This document shows, piece after piece, positions 14,899 to 23,027 of a stretch of DNA of 39,626 nucleotides; positions within the stretch are counted from its first letter, which is position 1; each line of letters begins with the position of its first letter. Where the stretch lies: positions 1 through 39,626 of the forward strand of contig JAZSDU010000038.1 of assembly GCA_045531335.1 (NCBI GenBank), in the 5' to 3' direction. The DNA is from CAG-452 sp045531335 (GTDB lineage Bacteria > Bacillota > Clostridia > TANB77 > CAG-508). The notes below the pieces were generated by a model. The model made no database searches. It saw only the letters and a list, made by a program, of their open reading frames with translations, and was not told the DNA's origin. The position numbers and the translations under genes were made by a program.

Positions 14899-15750
14899 AT
14901 GAACGGACTACTAATTATAAACAAATCTAAAGGTTATACATCACATGATGTAGTAAATGTTTTAAGAAAAAAATTGAATACAAAAAAAGTAGGACACACC
15001 GGTACGCTAGACCCTAATGCTACCGGTGTTTTGCCAATTTTAGTTGGAACGGCAACTAAAATTTCTAAGTACTTAGTAGAACATGAAAAAACATATATTG
15101 CAACTATAGTTTTGGGTAAAAAAACAGATACAGGAGATGTAGAAGGCAAGATAATAGAAGAAGATTCTAATTTAAGAGATATAGATAAAAATAAATTAGA
15201 AGAAGTAATTAAAAGCTTTCTAGGAAAGCAAAGTCAGATACCTCCTATGTATTCTGCAATAAAAGTAGATGGAAAAAAATTATATGAATATGCAAGAGAA
15301 GGAAAAACAGTAGAATTACAACCAAGAGAAATTGAAATATTTGATATAAATCTAATTGAGTATGATGATAATGAAATTGAGTTTAGTGTTAGATGCTCAA
15401 AAGGTACATATATAAGAACTTTATGCGAGGATATTGCAAAAAAATTAGGAACAATTGGATATATGAAAGAACTTCAAAGAACAAGTGTTAATGAATTTAA
15501 TATTGAAAATTCAATTTCACTAGAAGAATTAGAAGATATAAATATTCAAGAAAAAATAATATCTATAGAAGAAATATTTAAGGACAAGCTTAGAATAGAT
15601 TTGAATAATAGAAAATTAGAACTATTCTTAAATGGAGTACAATTAACTCATGACTTAGAAGATGAAGTATATAGAGTATATAACAATAACAATTTTATAG
15701 GATTAGGAATTGTAAAAAGTAAGTTATTAAAAAGAGATATAGTAATATAA
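14899..15750 (+). CDS. truB: tRNA pseudouridine(55) synthase TruB
   Basis: TruB converts U55 in the T loop of tRNAs to pseudouridine and also acts as a tRNA chaperone. The 283 residues include the N-terminal NKSKGYTSHDVV motif (8-19) and the catalytic D38 in GHTGTLDPNATGVLP (32-46). The conserved YSAIKVDGKKLYEYARE segment is at about 118-134, RCSKGTYIRTLCEDI at about 168-182, and a C-terminal PUA-like part follows. AGGGAG precedes the ATG. It is the last recognisable gene of the nusA-infB operon; ribF, often next, is absent. Confidence 0.96.
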   Translation: MNGLLIINKSKGYTSHDVVNVLRKKLNTKKVGHTGTLDPNATGVLPILVGTATKISKYLVEHEKTYIATIVLGKKTDTGDVEGKIIEEDSNLRDIDKNKLEEVIKSFLGKQSQIPPMYSAIKVDGKKLYEYAREGKTVELQPREIEIFDINLIEYDDNEIEFSVRCSKGTYIRTLCEDIAKKLGTIGYMKELQRTSVNEFNIENSISLEELEDINIQEKIISIEEIFKDKLRIDLNNRKLELFLNGVQLTHDLEDEVYRVYNNNNFIGLGIVKSKLLKRDIVI

Positions 15751-15785
15751 AATGATTTGTGATAAAATATGATAAAGTGATATTT

Positions 15786-15850
15786 GTAGGGGCGGGTCTT
15801 GTGCCCGCCCAATAGATAAAAATATGGGCAGACACAAAACCTGCCCCTGC
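15786..15850. repeat. Inverted REP pair (REPIN) downstream of truB
   Basis: The plus copy 15786-15810 has stem GGGCGGG/CCCGCCC. The inverted copy 15825-15850 has stem GGGCAG/CTGCCC with head GCAG in place of GTAG. Both share the loop pattern GGT-x-TTGTG. Confidence 0.85.
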
Positions 15851-15883
15851 AGAAATTAAATGAAATTCAAAGGAGGAATACAT

Positions 15884-16354
15884 ATGACAAGTTTATTTAG
15901 TTATTTAATAACAATGTTTGGAGGAATGTTTTGGTTACTTAGAGTAGTGGTTGCAGTTACATATACATTAGGAGCAGATTTTCCAATAGTTCCATTAAAT
16001 TTTAGTACAGAAATAATTTTATTATTTGTTACAATAGTGTGCATGATATTTATAGTAAAAAGAAATATCATAGGAGCATTAATATATTTTGTAGCATATG
16101 GACTATATTTTGGGAACGATTTATACAATAATGTTACAAATATAATAAATGGACAAGCTATAGGAACAGATTATTTATCAGTATTTGTATCTTTTATAGG
16201 AGTATTAATACCATTCCTAACAGTTATGGATATATTCTTAAATAAAAATAGAAAAGGATCTGCAAAAGATAAAAAAACAGATTGGTTCTATACTAACGAA
16301 GAATATACAAGAAAGCTTGATGAGAGGGCAGACAAAAATCAATATAAATTTTAA
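15884..16354 (+). CDS. Uncharacterised small integral membrane protein
   Basis: I do not recognise this protein. AGGAGG six bases before ATG 15884 sets the start (156 residues), not the ATG at 15860. It has about four hydrophobic segments (near 5-28, 43-60, 63-80 and 100-120). These are followed by a hydrophilic basic C-terminal tail with WFYTNEEYTRKLDERADKN. It looks like an inner membrane protein with a cytoplasmic tail. There is no signal peptide cleavage site or known motif. It stands alone after the truB repeats. Confidence 0.8.
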   Translation: MTSLFSYLITMFGGMFWLLRVVVAVTYTLGADFPIVPLNFSTEIILLFVTIVCMIFIVKRNIIGALIYFVAYGLYFGNDLYNNVTNIINGQAIGTDYLSVFVSFIGVLIPFLTVMDIFLNKNRKGSAKDKKTDWFYTNEEYTRKLDERADKNQYKF

Positions 16355-16418
16355 AGTAATTCTAGGGACTGTCATGAATCACAATTAATATAAACCAAAA
16401 CTAATAAGGAGTTATTAT

Positions 16419-16896
16419 ATGGACTTAATATACAAAAAAGCAGATATAAATGATATAGATAATCTAATAGATTTAAAAATAAAACAAAACTTATTTTATG
16501 ATGAGATAGATGGCTTAGTAATGGAAGATGAAAACATAGTAAGAGAAAGCATAAGAAAAGTATTATTACAAGAATTAAATAAAACAATTTATTTTTGGAT
16601 AGCAACAGATAAAGATAATAATAGGGCTGTTGCTTCTAGTGGTGTAGTTGTTCACCAAATGATACCTTCTGACGTATTTCTTAATGGCAAAAAAGCATAT
16701 ATAACAAGCGTTTATACTGATGAAGATTATAGATGCAATCGGAATTCAAAATGCATTAATGCAAATGGTATTAGATTTCCTAAAAGAGATTAAATGTAAA
16801 AAAATAGAACTTGATGCTACTGAAATTCCGGCAATAAAGTTATATGAAAAATTTGGATTTAAAAAAGACAATGAAAAATATGTTTTAGAAAATTAA
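16419..16896 (+). pseudogene. GNAT acetyltransferase broken by a single-base insertion
   Basis: The first frame (16419-16793) encodes the N-terminal part of a GNAT N-acetyltransferase, including SSGVVVHQM and AYITSVYTDEDYR. At about 16740 one extra C shifts the frame. Skipping it continues as NGIQNALMQMVLDFLKEI and then EIPAIKLYEKFGF, the acetyl-CoA binding loop and the usual GNAT C-terminus, ending at TAA 16894-16896. The intact protein would have about 158 residues. The break lies in the middle of the R-x-x-G-x-A type CoA motif, so the shifted protein cannot be active. It is either a recent mutation or a base-call error. TAAGGAG precedes the ATG. Confidence 0.85.
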
Positions 16897-16976
16897 GAAT
16901 CATTTTATAAAAGATAAATAAAGTAATGTATTTAATAAAATAAATTTCTTCATAATTATTAAAAAGGAGGGAAAAT

Positions 16977-17519
16977 ATGAATTTATATGTAATAAGACAT
17001 GGTCAAACTGAATGGAATGTATTGAAAAAAATGCAAGGTTCTGCAGACATCCCATTAAATGAAAAAGGCATAGAACAAGCATATATAACCAAAGAAAAAT
17101 TAAAAAATATAAATATAGATATAGTATTTTGTTCTCCGCTTAAAAGAGCTAGAAAAACTGCAGAAATAATTAGCGATAATAATGATTTAGAGATAGTTAT
17201 AGCAGATGAACTAACAGAAAGATGTTATGGGGAATTTGAAGGGATTAGTAAGTCAGCTTTTGATTATAATGAATTTTGGTCATACAATAAGAATAAAAAT
17301 TATGTTAAAGCAGAGAATATTCAAAGCTTTTTTGATAGAGTATATAAATTTTTGGACAAACTGAAGGATAAATATTCTGATAAGAATATTTTAATTGTTA
17401 CTCATGCTGGAGTTGTAAAAGTTATTGAATGCTATGCAAATGGGATGTTAGCTGATGAGGAAATAGGACCATTTCTTCCGGAAAATTGTAGCGTATCAGA
17501 ATATATTATAGCAGAATAA
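16977..17519 (+). CDS. Histidine phosphatase family protein (phosphoglycerate mutase-like)
   Basis: This 180-residue protein has the branch-1 histidine phosphatase signature RHGQTEWN at 7-14, with H8 as the phosphohistidine nucleophile. FCSPLKRARKTAEII follows (near 45-59), then an acidic acid-base segment ELTERCYGEFEG, and the second catalytic histidine H143 in VTHAGV. It resembles GpmB or CobC-like small-molecule phosphatases; the substrate cannot be read from sequence. AAGGAGG precedes the ATG strongly. It lies in a run of small single-enzyme genes (two acetyltransferases and a Nudix hydrolase). Confidence 0.88.
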   Translation: MNLYVIRHGQTEWNVLKKMQGSADIPLNEKGIEQAYITKEKLKNINIDIVFCSPLKRARKTAEIISDNNDLEIVIADELTERCYGEFEGISKSAFDYNEFWSYNKNKNYVKAENIQSFFDRVYKFLDKLKDKYSDKNILIVTHAGVVKVIECYANGMLADEEIGPFLPENCSVSEYIIAE

Positions 17520-17571
17520 TGGGATATAAATATAAATTTACATAGTGAATTCTATTAAAGGAGTAAGATAA

Positions 17572-18126
17572 ATGGAATTAAATTTTGTAGAAGTAACATA
17601 TGATAACTTAGATTTAGCTGTAAAAATCCAAAACGATATATTTCCATTAGAAAATGGCAGACAGAACTATATTGAGGGGATAACTAATGATCCTTATAGG
17701 AAAGAAATGGTTAATTATATTGTTTGCGACAATGAAAATCCTATAGGGGTAGTTGGATTATATTCTTATAATGAATATCCAGATGATGCTTGGCTTAGTT
17801 GGTTTGGAGTTTTAAACCAATATAGAAACAAGGGGAATGGTTCAAAAATATTTGATTTTTTTGAAGGACTAGCTATAAAAAAAGGATATCTTGCGATAAG
17901 GGTGTATACTTCAGATGAATTTGTTTCTGCAATTGGTTTATATGAGAAAAAAGGAATGATAAAAGAATTTTATAATAACGAATTAGAAAGTGAAGAAATA
18001 AATAACGAAACTATAATATATTCAAAATCTTTAACAAATGAAGAAACACAAAAATGGAATAATAAATTTTTAGGTTTAACTGCTCAAAGTGAAAAAGAAA
18101 ATCACGAGTTAAATAATTTATATTAG
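17572..18126 (+). CDS. GNAT family N-acetyltransferase
   Basis: This 184-residue protein has the GNAT fold. A beta strand pair ends in GVVGLYSYN, then comes WLSWFGVLNQYRNKGNGSKI (near 75-94), whose Q-Y-R-x-K-G-x-G-S segment is the acetyl-CoA pyrophosphate loop. A C-terminal AIGLYEKKGM follows. The acceptor substrate is unknown. A hydrophilic 40-residue tail follows the domain. AAAGGAG precedes the ATG. It is intact, unlike the acetyltransferase at 16419. Confidence 0.88.
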   Translation: MELNFVEVTYDNLDLAVKIQNDIFPLENGRQNYIEGITNDPYRKEMVNYIVCDNENPIGVVGLYSYNEYPDDAWLSWFGVLNQYRNKGNGSKIFDFFEGLAIKKGYLAIRVYTSDEFVSAIGLYEKKGMIKEFYNNELESEEINNETIIYSKSLTNEETQKWNNKFLGLTAQSEKENHELNNLY

Positions 18127-18179
18127 ATAAAGAACGTTATAAATATTTATCTAGAAGCTAAACAAGAAAGGAATTTGTA

Positions 18180-18614
18180 ATGGGAACAATTATTGTTGGT
18201 GGAGTAATAGAAAAAGATGGAAAGTTCTTACTAGTACAAGAAGCACAAGAAAAGTGTAGAGGTAAATGGAATATACCAGCAGGACATTTAGATTCTAACG
18301 AAACAATTTTTGAAGGAGCTAAAAGAGAAGTATTTGAAGAATGCGGTTGCAAAGTAGAAATTACTGGTGTTTTACAAATAGGAAATAAGATATTACCTAA
18401 CAATTCTTGGGTTAGTGTTACATTTGCTACAGAGTTGATAGATGAAAACATAGCATTTGATAAAAACGAAATATTAGATGTAAAATGGTTTTCTTATCAA
18501 GAAATTCTTTCTATGAAAGATGAACTAAGAGACTATAATTGGATAGTTGATGCAATAACAGCATTTGAAGAAAAAAGAATATACAATATAGATATTGTAA
18601 AAGTAATAAAATAA
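18180..18614 (+). CDS. Nudix hydrolase
   Basis: Nudix enzymes hydrolyse nucleoside diphosphate-linked compounds. The 144 residues contain a complete Nudix box, G35-x5-E41-x7-R49-E50-V-x-E53-E54-x-G56, which binds the catalytic metal. GKWNIPAGHLDSNET around it is typical of MutT-like or ADP-ribose-type members, but the substrate cannot be assigned. AAAGGA precedes the ATG. It is followed closely by the rbgA gene. Confidence 0.92.
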   Translation: MGTIIVGGVIEKDGKFLLVQEAQEKCRGKWNIPAGHLDSNETIFEGAKREVFEECGCKVEITGVLQIGNKILPNNSWVSVTFATELIDENIAFDKNEILDVKWFSYQEILSMKDELRDYNWIVDAITAFEEKRIYNIDIVKVIK

Positions 18615-18639
18615 TTGTGTTATGAAGAAGGCGATAATA

Positions 18640-19543
18640 ATGGAAGAAAATAAGAGTAAAATAAATATTAATTGGTATCCACGGTCATATGCTTAAAACT
18701 AAAAAGCAAATAATTGAAGATATAAAATTAATAGATATAGTTGTAGAAATATTAGATGCAAGAATTCCTGTATCTAGCAAGAATCCTGATATGCAAAAAA
18801 TTATACAAAACAAGAAAAGAATTGTAATATTAAATAAAAGCGATTTAGCAGAGGGAAAAGAAACAAGCAGATGGGTAGAATACTATAATAAAAATGGGAT
18901 TAAAGCCATTGTTACAGATGCAAATCTTGGAAAAGGCATAAAAGAAACTTTAAAGCAAATTGAAAAAATTATGGAAGAAGATATGCAAAAAGCAGCATCA
19001 AAGGGGAGAATAAAGAAAAATATAAGAATAATGATAATGGGAATTCCAAATGTAGGTAAATCATCTTTTATAAACAGATTGTGTAATAAAAAGACAACAG
19101 TAGTAGGAAATAGACCAGGTGTTACAAAACAAAAACAATGGGTAAGAATATCAAACAATATAGAATTATTAGATACACCAGGTGTGCTTTGGCCAAAGTT
19201 TGAAGATGAAAAAGTAGCACTTAATTTATCTTATACAGGGTCAATAAAAGATGAGATTTTGCAAACTATAGAAATAGCATTTAGCCTATTAACTTATTTA
19301 TATTATAACTATAAATCAAATCTAGCAGAAAGATATAAAATAACAGAAAATGATTTTGAAGATATTAAATCAGAAGACGAAAATGAAGAAATATATAACC
19401 TTATGAAATTAATCGGTAAAAAAAGAGGAGCTGTTATATCAGGCGGAGAAGTTGATGACGAAAAGGTATCAAATATAATATTAACTGATTTTAGAAGCGG
19501 AAAATTAGGAAGAATAACATTGGAGAAAGTATATGAAAAATGA
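18640..19543 (+). CDS. rbgA: Ribosome biogenesis GTPase RbgA (YlqF), with a 5' frameshift
   Basis: RbgA is a circularly permuted GTPase needed for late 50S assembly. The G4 motif NKSD comes before G1 GIPNVGKS and G3 DTPG, followed by LWPKFED and a C-terminal RNA-binding tail. The gene should begin with INWYPGHM. That segment is present, but an extra C at about 18682 splits it: ATG 18640 reads through INWYP and then goes out of frame, while GHMLKTKKQ is in the next frame. As the sequence stands, translation could only restart at ATG 18689 (284 residues), which lacks a ribosome binding site and loses the conserved WYPGHM. A base-call error or a true mutation are both possible. It overlaps mrnC by 11 bases. 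Confidence 0.88.
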
Positions 19544-19907
19544 AACTGAAGTAAATTTAATGTCACCATTAGTATGGGCATATGTGGGAGATAGTGTATA
19601 CGAAATTTTTATTAGAACTCATTTAGTAGAAACAACAAAGTTAAAACCACATAAACTACATATTGAAACAATTAAATATGTAAAAGCAAAAGCACAAGCT
19701 GAGATGTTAGAAAAATTGCAAGATATTTTAACAGATAAAGAAAAGGATATAGTAAGAAGAACAAGAAATACCGAGAACCATCATTTGCCTAAAAATGCAA
19801 ATCCTACAGACTATATGTATGCAACAGCATTTGAAGGATTAATTGGGTACTTGTATTTATCAGGACAAAATGATAGACTAAAAGAAATATTAAGTAAATG
19901 CATATAA
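19533..19907 (+). CDS. mrnC: Mini-ribonuclease III
   Basis: Mini-III is a small RNase III domain protein without a double-stranded RNA binding domain; in Bacillus it matures 23S rRNA ends. The 124 residues show the RNase III signature AYVGDSVYE (16-24, with D20) and a second acidic cluster in ATAFEGLIGYLYL (near 96-108). The N-terminus overlaps the end of rbgA, which indicates translational coupling. The link is sensible, because both proteins act on the large subunit. GGAGAAAG precedes the ATG. Confidence 0.93.
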   Translation: MKNETEVNLMSPLVWAYVGDSVYEIFIRTHLVETTKLKPHKLHIETIKYVKAKAQAEMLEKLQDILTDKEKDIVRRTRNTENHHLPKNANPTDYMYATAFEGLIGYLYLSGQNDRLKEILSKCI

Positions 19908-19932
19908 ATTTTATTTAATAAAGGAGAAACAT

Positions 19933-20628
19933 ATGGATAGAGATGAAGAAATTAAAAACGAATTTATTCAAAGAGCAGAAGCAGAAAGGAATAATCTTTT
20001 AAGAGAAATAGAAAGATTAATAACAAGTGTTTTGCCAGGAGCTAAACAAGATTTTGAAAACACATTCAGCACTTTTATAGATATGGCAAGACAAATGAAT
20101 GTACCTTTTAGTGTAATGAAAAATGCAAAGGAAAGTGAAATTGATCAGACCATAACTAATTTAGTTGCTTTAAAAGAAAAATTAGAAAATTTAGAAATAA
20201 CTGAAGAAACACTTCTTAACGGTACAGTAATGGATACGGCACAACAAAAAATACCTTTGGTAGAACCGCTAATATTAGAGACTAAAATCAAAATAAATAA
20301 TTCTTGTAAAGAAAGATTTTCAGAAAGTTTAAAGCAAAAAGAAAATATTAAATCTAAAATATCAAATTTGAAAATACAGAGAATGTATTTACAAGGAAAA
20401 TTAGATTCTACATGGAAAAAAAGTGAAAAGACTGAACTAGGAGAAAAGATAAATAGTTTAGATATAGAATTAAACTCATTAGAAAATCAATTATCAAAAT
20501 TAGTGTTTAAAGAAGATATATCAATTCCAAGAAATAATGGAGGAATGCCAGCAATGCCACATAACACTCAAAGCCAAGCCGGTCAAGAACAAGATGGACA
20601 AGAGCCAAATGATGATGAAAGAAGATAA
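19933..20628 (+). CDS. Uncharacterised coiled-coil protein
   Basis: I do not recognise this 231-residue protein. It is hydrophilic and mostly helical, with heptad-like leucine/isoleucine spacing at about 1-30, 60-90 and 115-195, broken by a proline-containing segment near 105-112. The last 35 residues are a disordered tail rich in Q, G, N and D. It has no signal peptide or membrane helix. AAAGGAG precedes the ATG. It follows mrnC by 25 bases and ends at a terminator, so it is the last gene of the rbgA-mrnC transcript. Confidence 0.8.
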   Translation: MDRDEEIKNEFIQRAEAERNNLLREIERLITSVLPGAKQDFENTFSTFIDMARQMNVPFSVMKNAKESEIDQTITNLVALKEKLENLEITEETLLNGTVMDTAQQKIPLVEPLILETKIKINNSCKERFSESLKQKENIKSKISNLKIQRMYLQGKLDSTWKKSEKTELGEKINSLDIELNSLENQLSKLVFKEDISIPRNNGGMPAMPHNTQSQAGQEQDGQEPNDDERR

Positions 20629-20640
20629 ATATAATGTAAG

Positions 20641-20678
20641 AAAGATTAAATATATTAAGTATTTAGTCTTTTTTTATA
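20641..20678 (+). terminator. Rho-independent terminator
   Basis: AAGATTAAATA pairs with TATTTAGTCTT (one G-U pair) and is followed by a run of T at about 20668-20675. It closes the transcript before the recN promoter. Confidence 0.75.
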
Positions 20679-20688
20679 TAAAAAACTA

Positions 20689-20717
20689 TTGACAAAAAAC
20701 AAATGTTCGATTACAAT
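20689..20717 (+). promoter_or_regulatory. Promoter of recN with internal LexA-like box
   Basis: TTGACA at 20689-20694 and TACAAT at 20712-20717, spacer 17. The spacer holds AAAACAAATGTTCG (20696-20709). It matches the Bacillota SOS box CGAAC-N4-GTTCG fully in the right half and at AAC in the left half. RecN belongs to the SOS regulon in Bacillus, so LexA control is plausible. Confidence 0.65.
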
Positions 20718-20764
20718 GTTTTAAGAAGTAGAGAAGAATGAAAAATGACATCACCAGATGATAA

Positions 20765-20822
20765 GTATGGGGATGTATCTCGACTACAAAGGATTACAAA
20801 GGGGGAAGATGCGTCCCCTTAC
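20765..20822 (+). repeat. REP-like palindrome in the recN leader
   Basis: GTATGGGGATGTATC (20765-20779) is matched at 12 of 15 positions by the inverse of GATGCGTCCCCTTAC (20808-20822). It lies in the 5' untranslated region just before the recN ribosome binding site. The head is GTAT/GTAA in place of GTAG, so it is a divergent relative of the other repeats. Confidence 0.65.
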
Positions 20823-20840
20823 AAATATGAGGTGGTAATT

Positions 20841-22454
20841 TTGATAAACACATTACATATAAAACACATTGGAATTATAGATGAAATAAGTGTTGATTTA
20901 AATAAAGGGTTTAATGTTCTAACAGGTGAAACTGGTGCAGGGAAAACACTTATAATAGATTCTTTAGAAATCTTAGCAGGTGGAAGATTTACAAAAGAAA
21001 TGATTAGAAAAGGTGAAGATTATTCATTTGTTGAAATGAGTGTATCAAAAAATAATGGTGAGGAAGATATTATATTATCAAGAGAAATAAATATAAATGG
21101 GAAAAACCTATGCAAAATTAATGGAAGAATGGTAACAGTTGCAGAACTTAAAAACTTTATGAGTTCAATTATTGATATACATGGACAACATGATAACCAA
21201 TCATTATTAAACACAGGTAGACATATACAAATGTTAGATAAATTTGCAGGCAACAATCTTAAAAATATAAAATTAGATTATCTAGAAAAATATAATAAAT
21301 ATAAAAGATTAAAAGAAGAAATAGCAAAAAATTATGGAGATGATAAAGAAAGACAAAGAAAATTAGACTTATTAAAATATCAGTCAAATGAAATAGAAGA
21401 AGCAAATTTAAAAAAAGGTGAAGAAGAAGAGCTAGAAGAGAAAAAGAAAAAAATATTAAATACAGAAAAATTATCTAAAAATTTAGGAATAGCAGAAAAC
21501 GAAATTCTAAATGTAGCTATCGACTCAGTTCAGTCTGCAATGAAAGCATTAGAGAAAATTGAAGATATAAATGAAGAATATGCAAAAACAGCAGATTCAA
21601 TTAGAAATGTTTATTATGAACTAGAAGACTGTGGAAGAACAATAGCAAGTTTTTCAGAAGATATATATTTTGATGATAGAGAAATAGAAGAAGTAGAAAC
21701 AAGACTAAATCTTATATCTTCAATGAAAAGAAAATATGGAAATAATATAGAAGAAATTTTGAAATATAAAGAAGAAGTTGAAAAAGAGGTATATGAAATA
21801 GAAAACTTAGAGGAATATACTAATAAATTAAAATCTGATTTAAAAATATTAGAAAGTGAAATGAAAGAAATTTGCAAACAGATGCATCAAACAAGAGAAA
21901 AAACCAGTAAAGTTTTATCAGAAGAAGTTCAAAAAGATTTAACAGATTTGGAAATGAAAAATACAAAATTTAAAGTAGATATTAAATATAATTCATCTAA
22001 TGAATTTAATGAAAATGGACAAGAGGAAGTAGAATTTTTAATAATGACAAATATAGGAGAAGATTTTAAACCTCTTACAAAAATTGCATCAGGTGGGGAA
22101 ATGTCTAGAATAATGCTTGCAATAAAAAGAGTATTAGCAGATGTAGACGAAGTAGAAACTCTAGTATTTGATGAAATAGACACAGGGATTAGTGGAATAG
22201 CATCAAATAAAGTAGCAGAAAAAATGAAAGTAATATCTAAAACACATCAAATAATATGTGTAACACACTTGGCAACAATAGCAGCAAAAGGTGATAGCAA
22301 TTATTTTATAAGTAAACAAGTAGAAAGCGAAAAAACAAAAACAAATATATCTTTATTAACAGATAATAAATTAGTAGAAGAAATTGCAAGAATAGCAAGC
22401 GGAGAAGTAACAAAAGTTTCAATGCAATATGCAAAAGAGTTGATTAGTAAATAG
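20841..22454 (+). CDS. recN: DNA repair protein RecN
   Basis: RecN is an SMC-like ATPase that acts early at double-strand breaks. I start at TTG 20841: GAGGTGG lies upstream and the protein then begins INTLHIKHIGIIDEI, the family's N-terminus. An upstream ATG at 20745 would add 32 residues encoded by the repeat. The product has 537 residues, slightly short for RecN. Walker A GETGAGKT is at 29-36. A coiled-coil middle spans about 130-400, with the family's DIHGQHDNQSLL near 107-118. The C-terminal ABC signature is ASGGEMSR, followed by Walker B VFDEIDTGISG. Confidence 0.95.
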   Translation: MINTLHIKHIGIIDEISVDLNKGFNVLTGETGAGKTLIIDSLEILAGGRFTKEMIRKGEDYSFVEMSVSKNNGEEDIILSREININGKNLCKINGRMVTVAELKNFMSSIIDIHGQHDNQSLLNTGRHIQMLDKFAGNNLKNIKLDYLEKYNKYKRLKEEIAKNYGDDKERQRKLDLLKYQSNEIEEANLKKGEEEELEEKKKKILNTEKLSKNLGIAENEILNVAIDSVQSAMKALEKIEDINEEYAKTADSIRNVYYELEDCGRTIASFSEDIYFDDREIEEVETRLNLISSMKRKYGNNIEEILKYKEEVEKEVYEIENLEEYTNKLKSDLKILESEMKEICKQMHQTREKTSKVLSEEVQKDLTDLEMKNTKFKVDIKYNSSNEFNENGQEEVEFLIMTNIGEDFKPLTKIASGGEMSRIMLAIKRVLADVDEVETLVFDEIDTGISGIASNKVAEKMKVISKTHQIICVTHLATIAAKGDSNYFISKQVESEKTKTNISLLTDNKLVEEIARIASGEVTKVSMQYAKELISK

Positions 22455-22538
22455 GATGCAGGTTTGTTCATGAAATCTCAATCTAGATATTCGAGTACAC
22501 AATATGAATTGCTTAAATAATTTCATTTAACATTAAGA

Positions 22539-22610
22539 GCAAAATAATTAATTTTTGCAAACATGGGGCCGATCATTGAGGCCTTTTCGTTTCAAAAATT
22601 AATATTTTGC
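22539..22610. repeat. Long imperfect hairpin downstream of recN
   Basis: GCAAAATAATTAATTTTTGC and following AAAC (22539-22562) pair with the inverse of GTTTCAAAAATTAATATTTTGC (22589-22610), with two single-base bulges. Inside, GGGGCC (22565-22570) can pair with GGCCTT (22580-22585). No T run follows. It lies 85 bases after recN and 34 bases before the tRNA-Glu promoter. It may end the recN transcript, encode a small RNA, or be a short inserted element. Confidence 0.6.
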
Positions 22611-22643
22611 ACATAAAACAGATAAAGATATTTTGGCAAAATC

Positions 22644-22673
22644 TTGACAAAACCACACAAACAATGTTATAAA
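22644..22673 (+). promoter_or_regulatory. Promoter of tRNA-Glu
   Basis: TTGACA at 22644-22649 and TATAAA at 22668-22673, spacer 18 (or TTATAA with spacer 17). It lies 11 bases before the mature tRNA 5' end. Confidence 0.7.
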
Positions 22674-22684
22674 TATATTTACAT

Positions 22685-22759
22685 GGCCCCTTGGTCAAGC
22701 GGTTAAGACGCAGCCCTCTCAAGGCTGAATCATGGGTTCGATTCCCGTAGGGGTCACCA
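22685..22759 (+). tRNA. tRNA-Glu, anticodon CTC
   Basis: The acceptor stem GGCCCCT (22685-22691) pairs with AGGGGTC (22749-22755) with one G-U pair. Anticodon stem CAGCC/GGCTG holds loop CTCTCAA (anticodon CTC). The T arm has GGGTTCGATTCCC, then discriminator A and encoded CCA (22757-22759). It reads glutamate codon GAG, a minor codon in this AT-rich genome. Confidence 0.96.
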
Positions 22760-22778
22760 AACTTGCTTTACGGCAAGA

Positions 22779-22900
22779 GTGAAAAACGAATAATGAAGAG
22801 TGAAGAATATTGAGCGAACTCTAAGAAGAAATTCTAAAGGCAAGTTTGTATTCTTCACTTTTAATTTTTCATTCTTCATTTTCAATATTCACTTTTAGTT
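22779..22900. repeat. GAATAATGAAGAGTGAA-type repeat, partly palindromic
   Basis: GAATAATGAAGAGTGAAGAA (near 22789-22808) is partly the inverse of TTCTTCACTTTTAATTTTTCATTCTTCATT (near 22852-22882). Related segments occur at 27753-27790 and 30199-30233. No gene is visible here. Confidence 0.6.
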
Positions 22901-22941
22901 GCAATATATAAAGCCTATTTTATCCTAAAACAAAACTTTCT

Positions 22942-23027
22942 AATTACAAATATACATAAAAAATATTAAAAGAAAAATTCCTTTATGATAGTATTTTTAT
23001 ATAAAATATCGAAAGGAATGAAAACAA
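22942..23027 (+). repeat. Second copy of the pilin-gene leader with hairpin over the ribosome binding site
   Basis: Nearly identical to 7270-7353. ATTCCTTT (22977-22984) pairs with AAAGGAAT (23012-23019) around a 27-base loop, which includes the Shine-Dalgarno nine bases before the ATG. Sequence before about 22942 is unrelated between the two loci. Confidence 0.7.

Noticed and set aside
13109..15850. Possible CRISPR array from repeated palindromes
   Set aside because: Spacing is irregular, copies differ in stem sequence, orientations are mixed and no cas gene is present.
20745..20840. A longer recN starting at ATG 20745
   Set aside because: The extra 32 residues are encoded by a REP-like palindrome, and family N-termini match the TTG start at 20841, which has its own Shine-Dalgarno.
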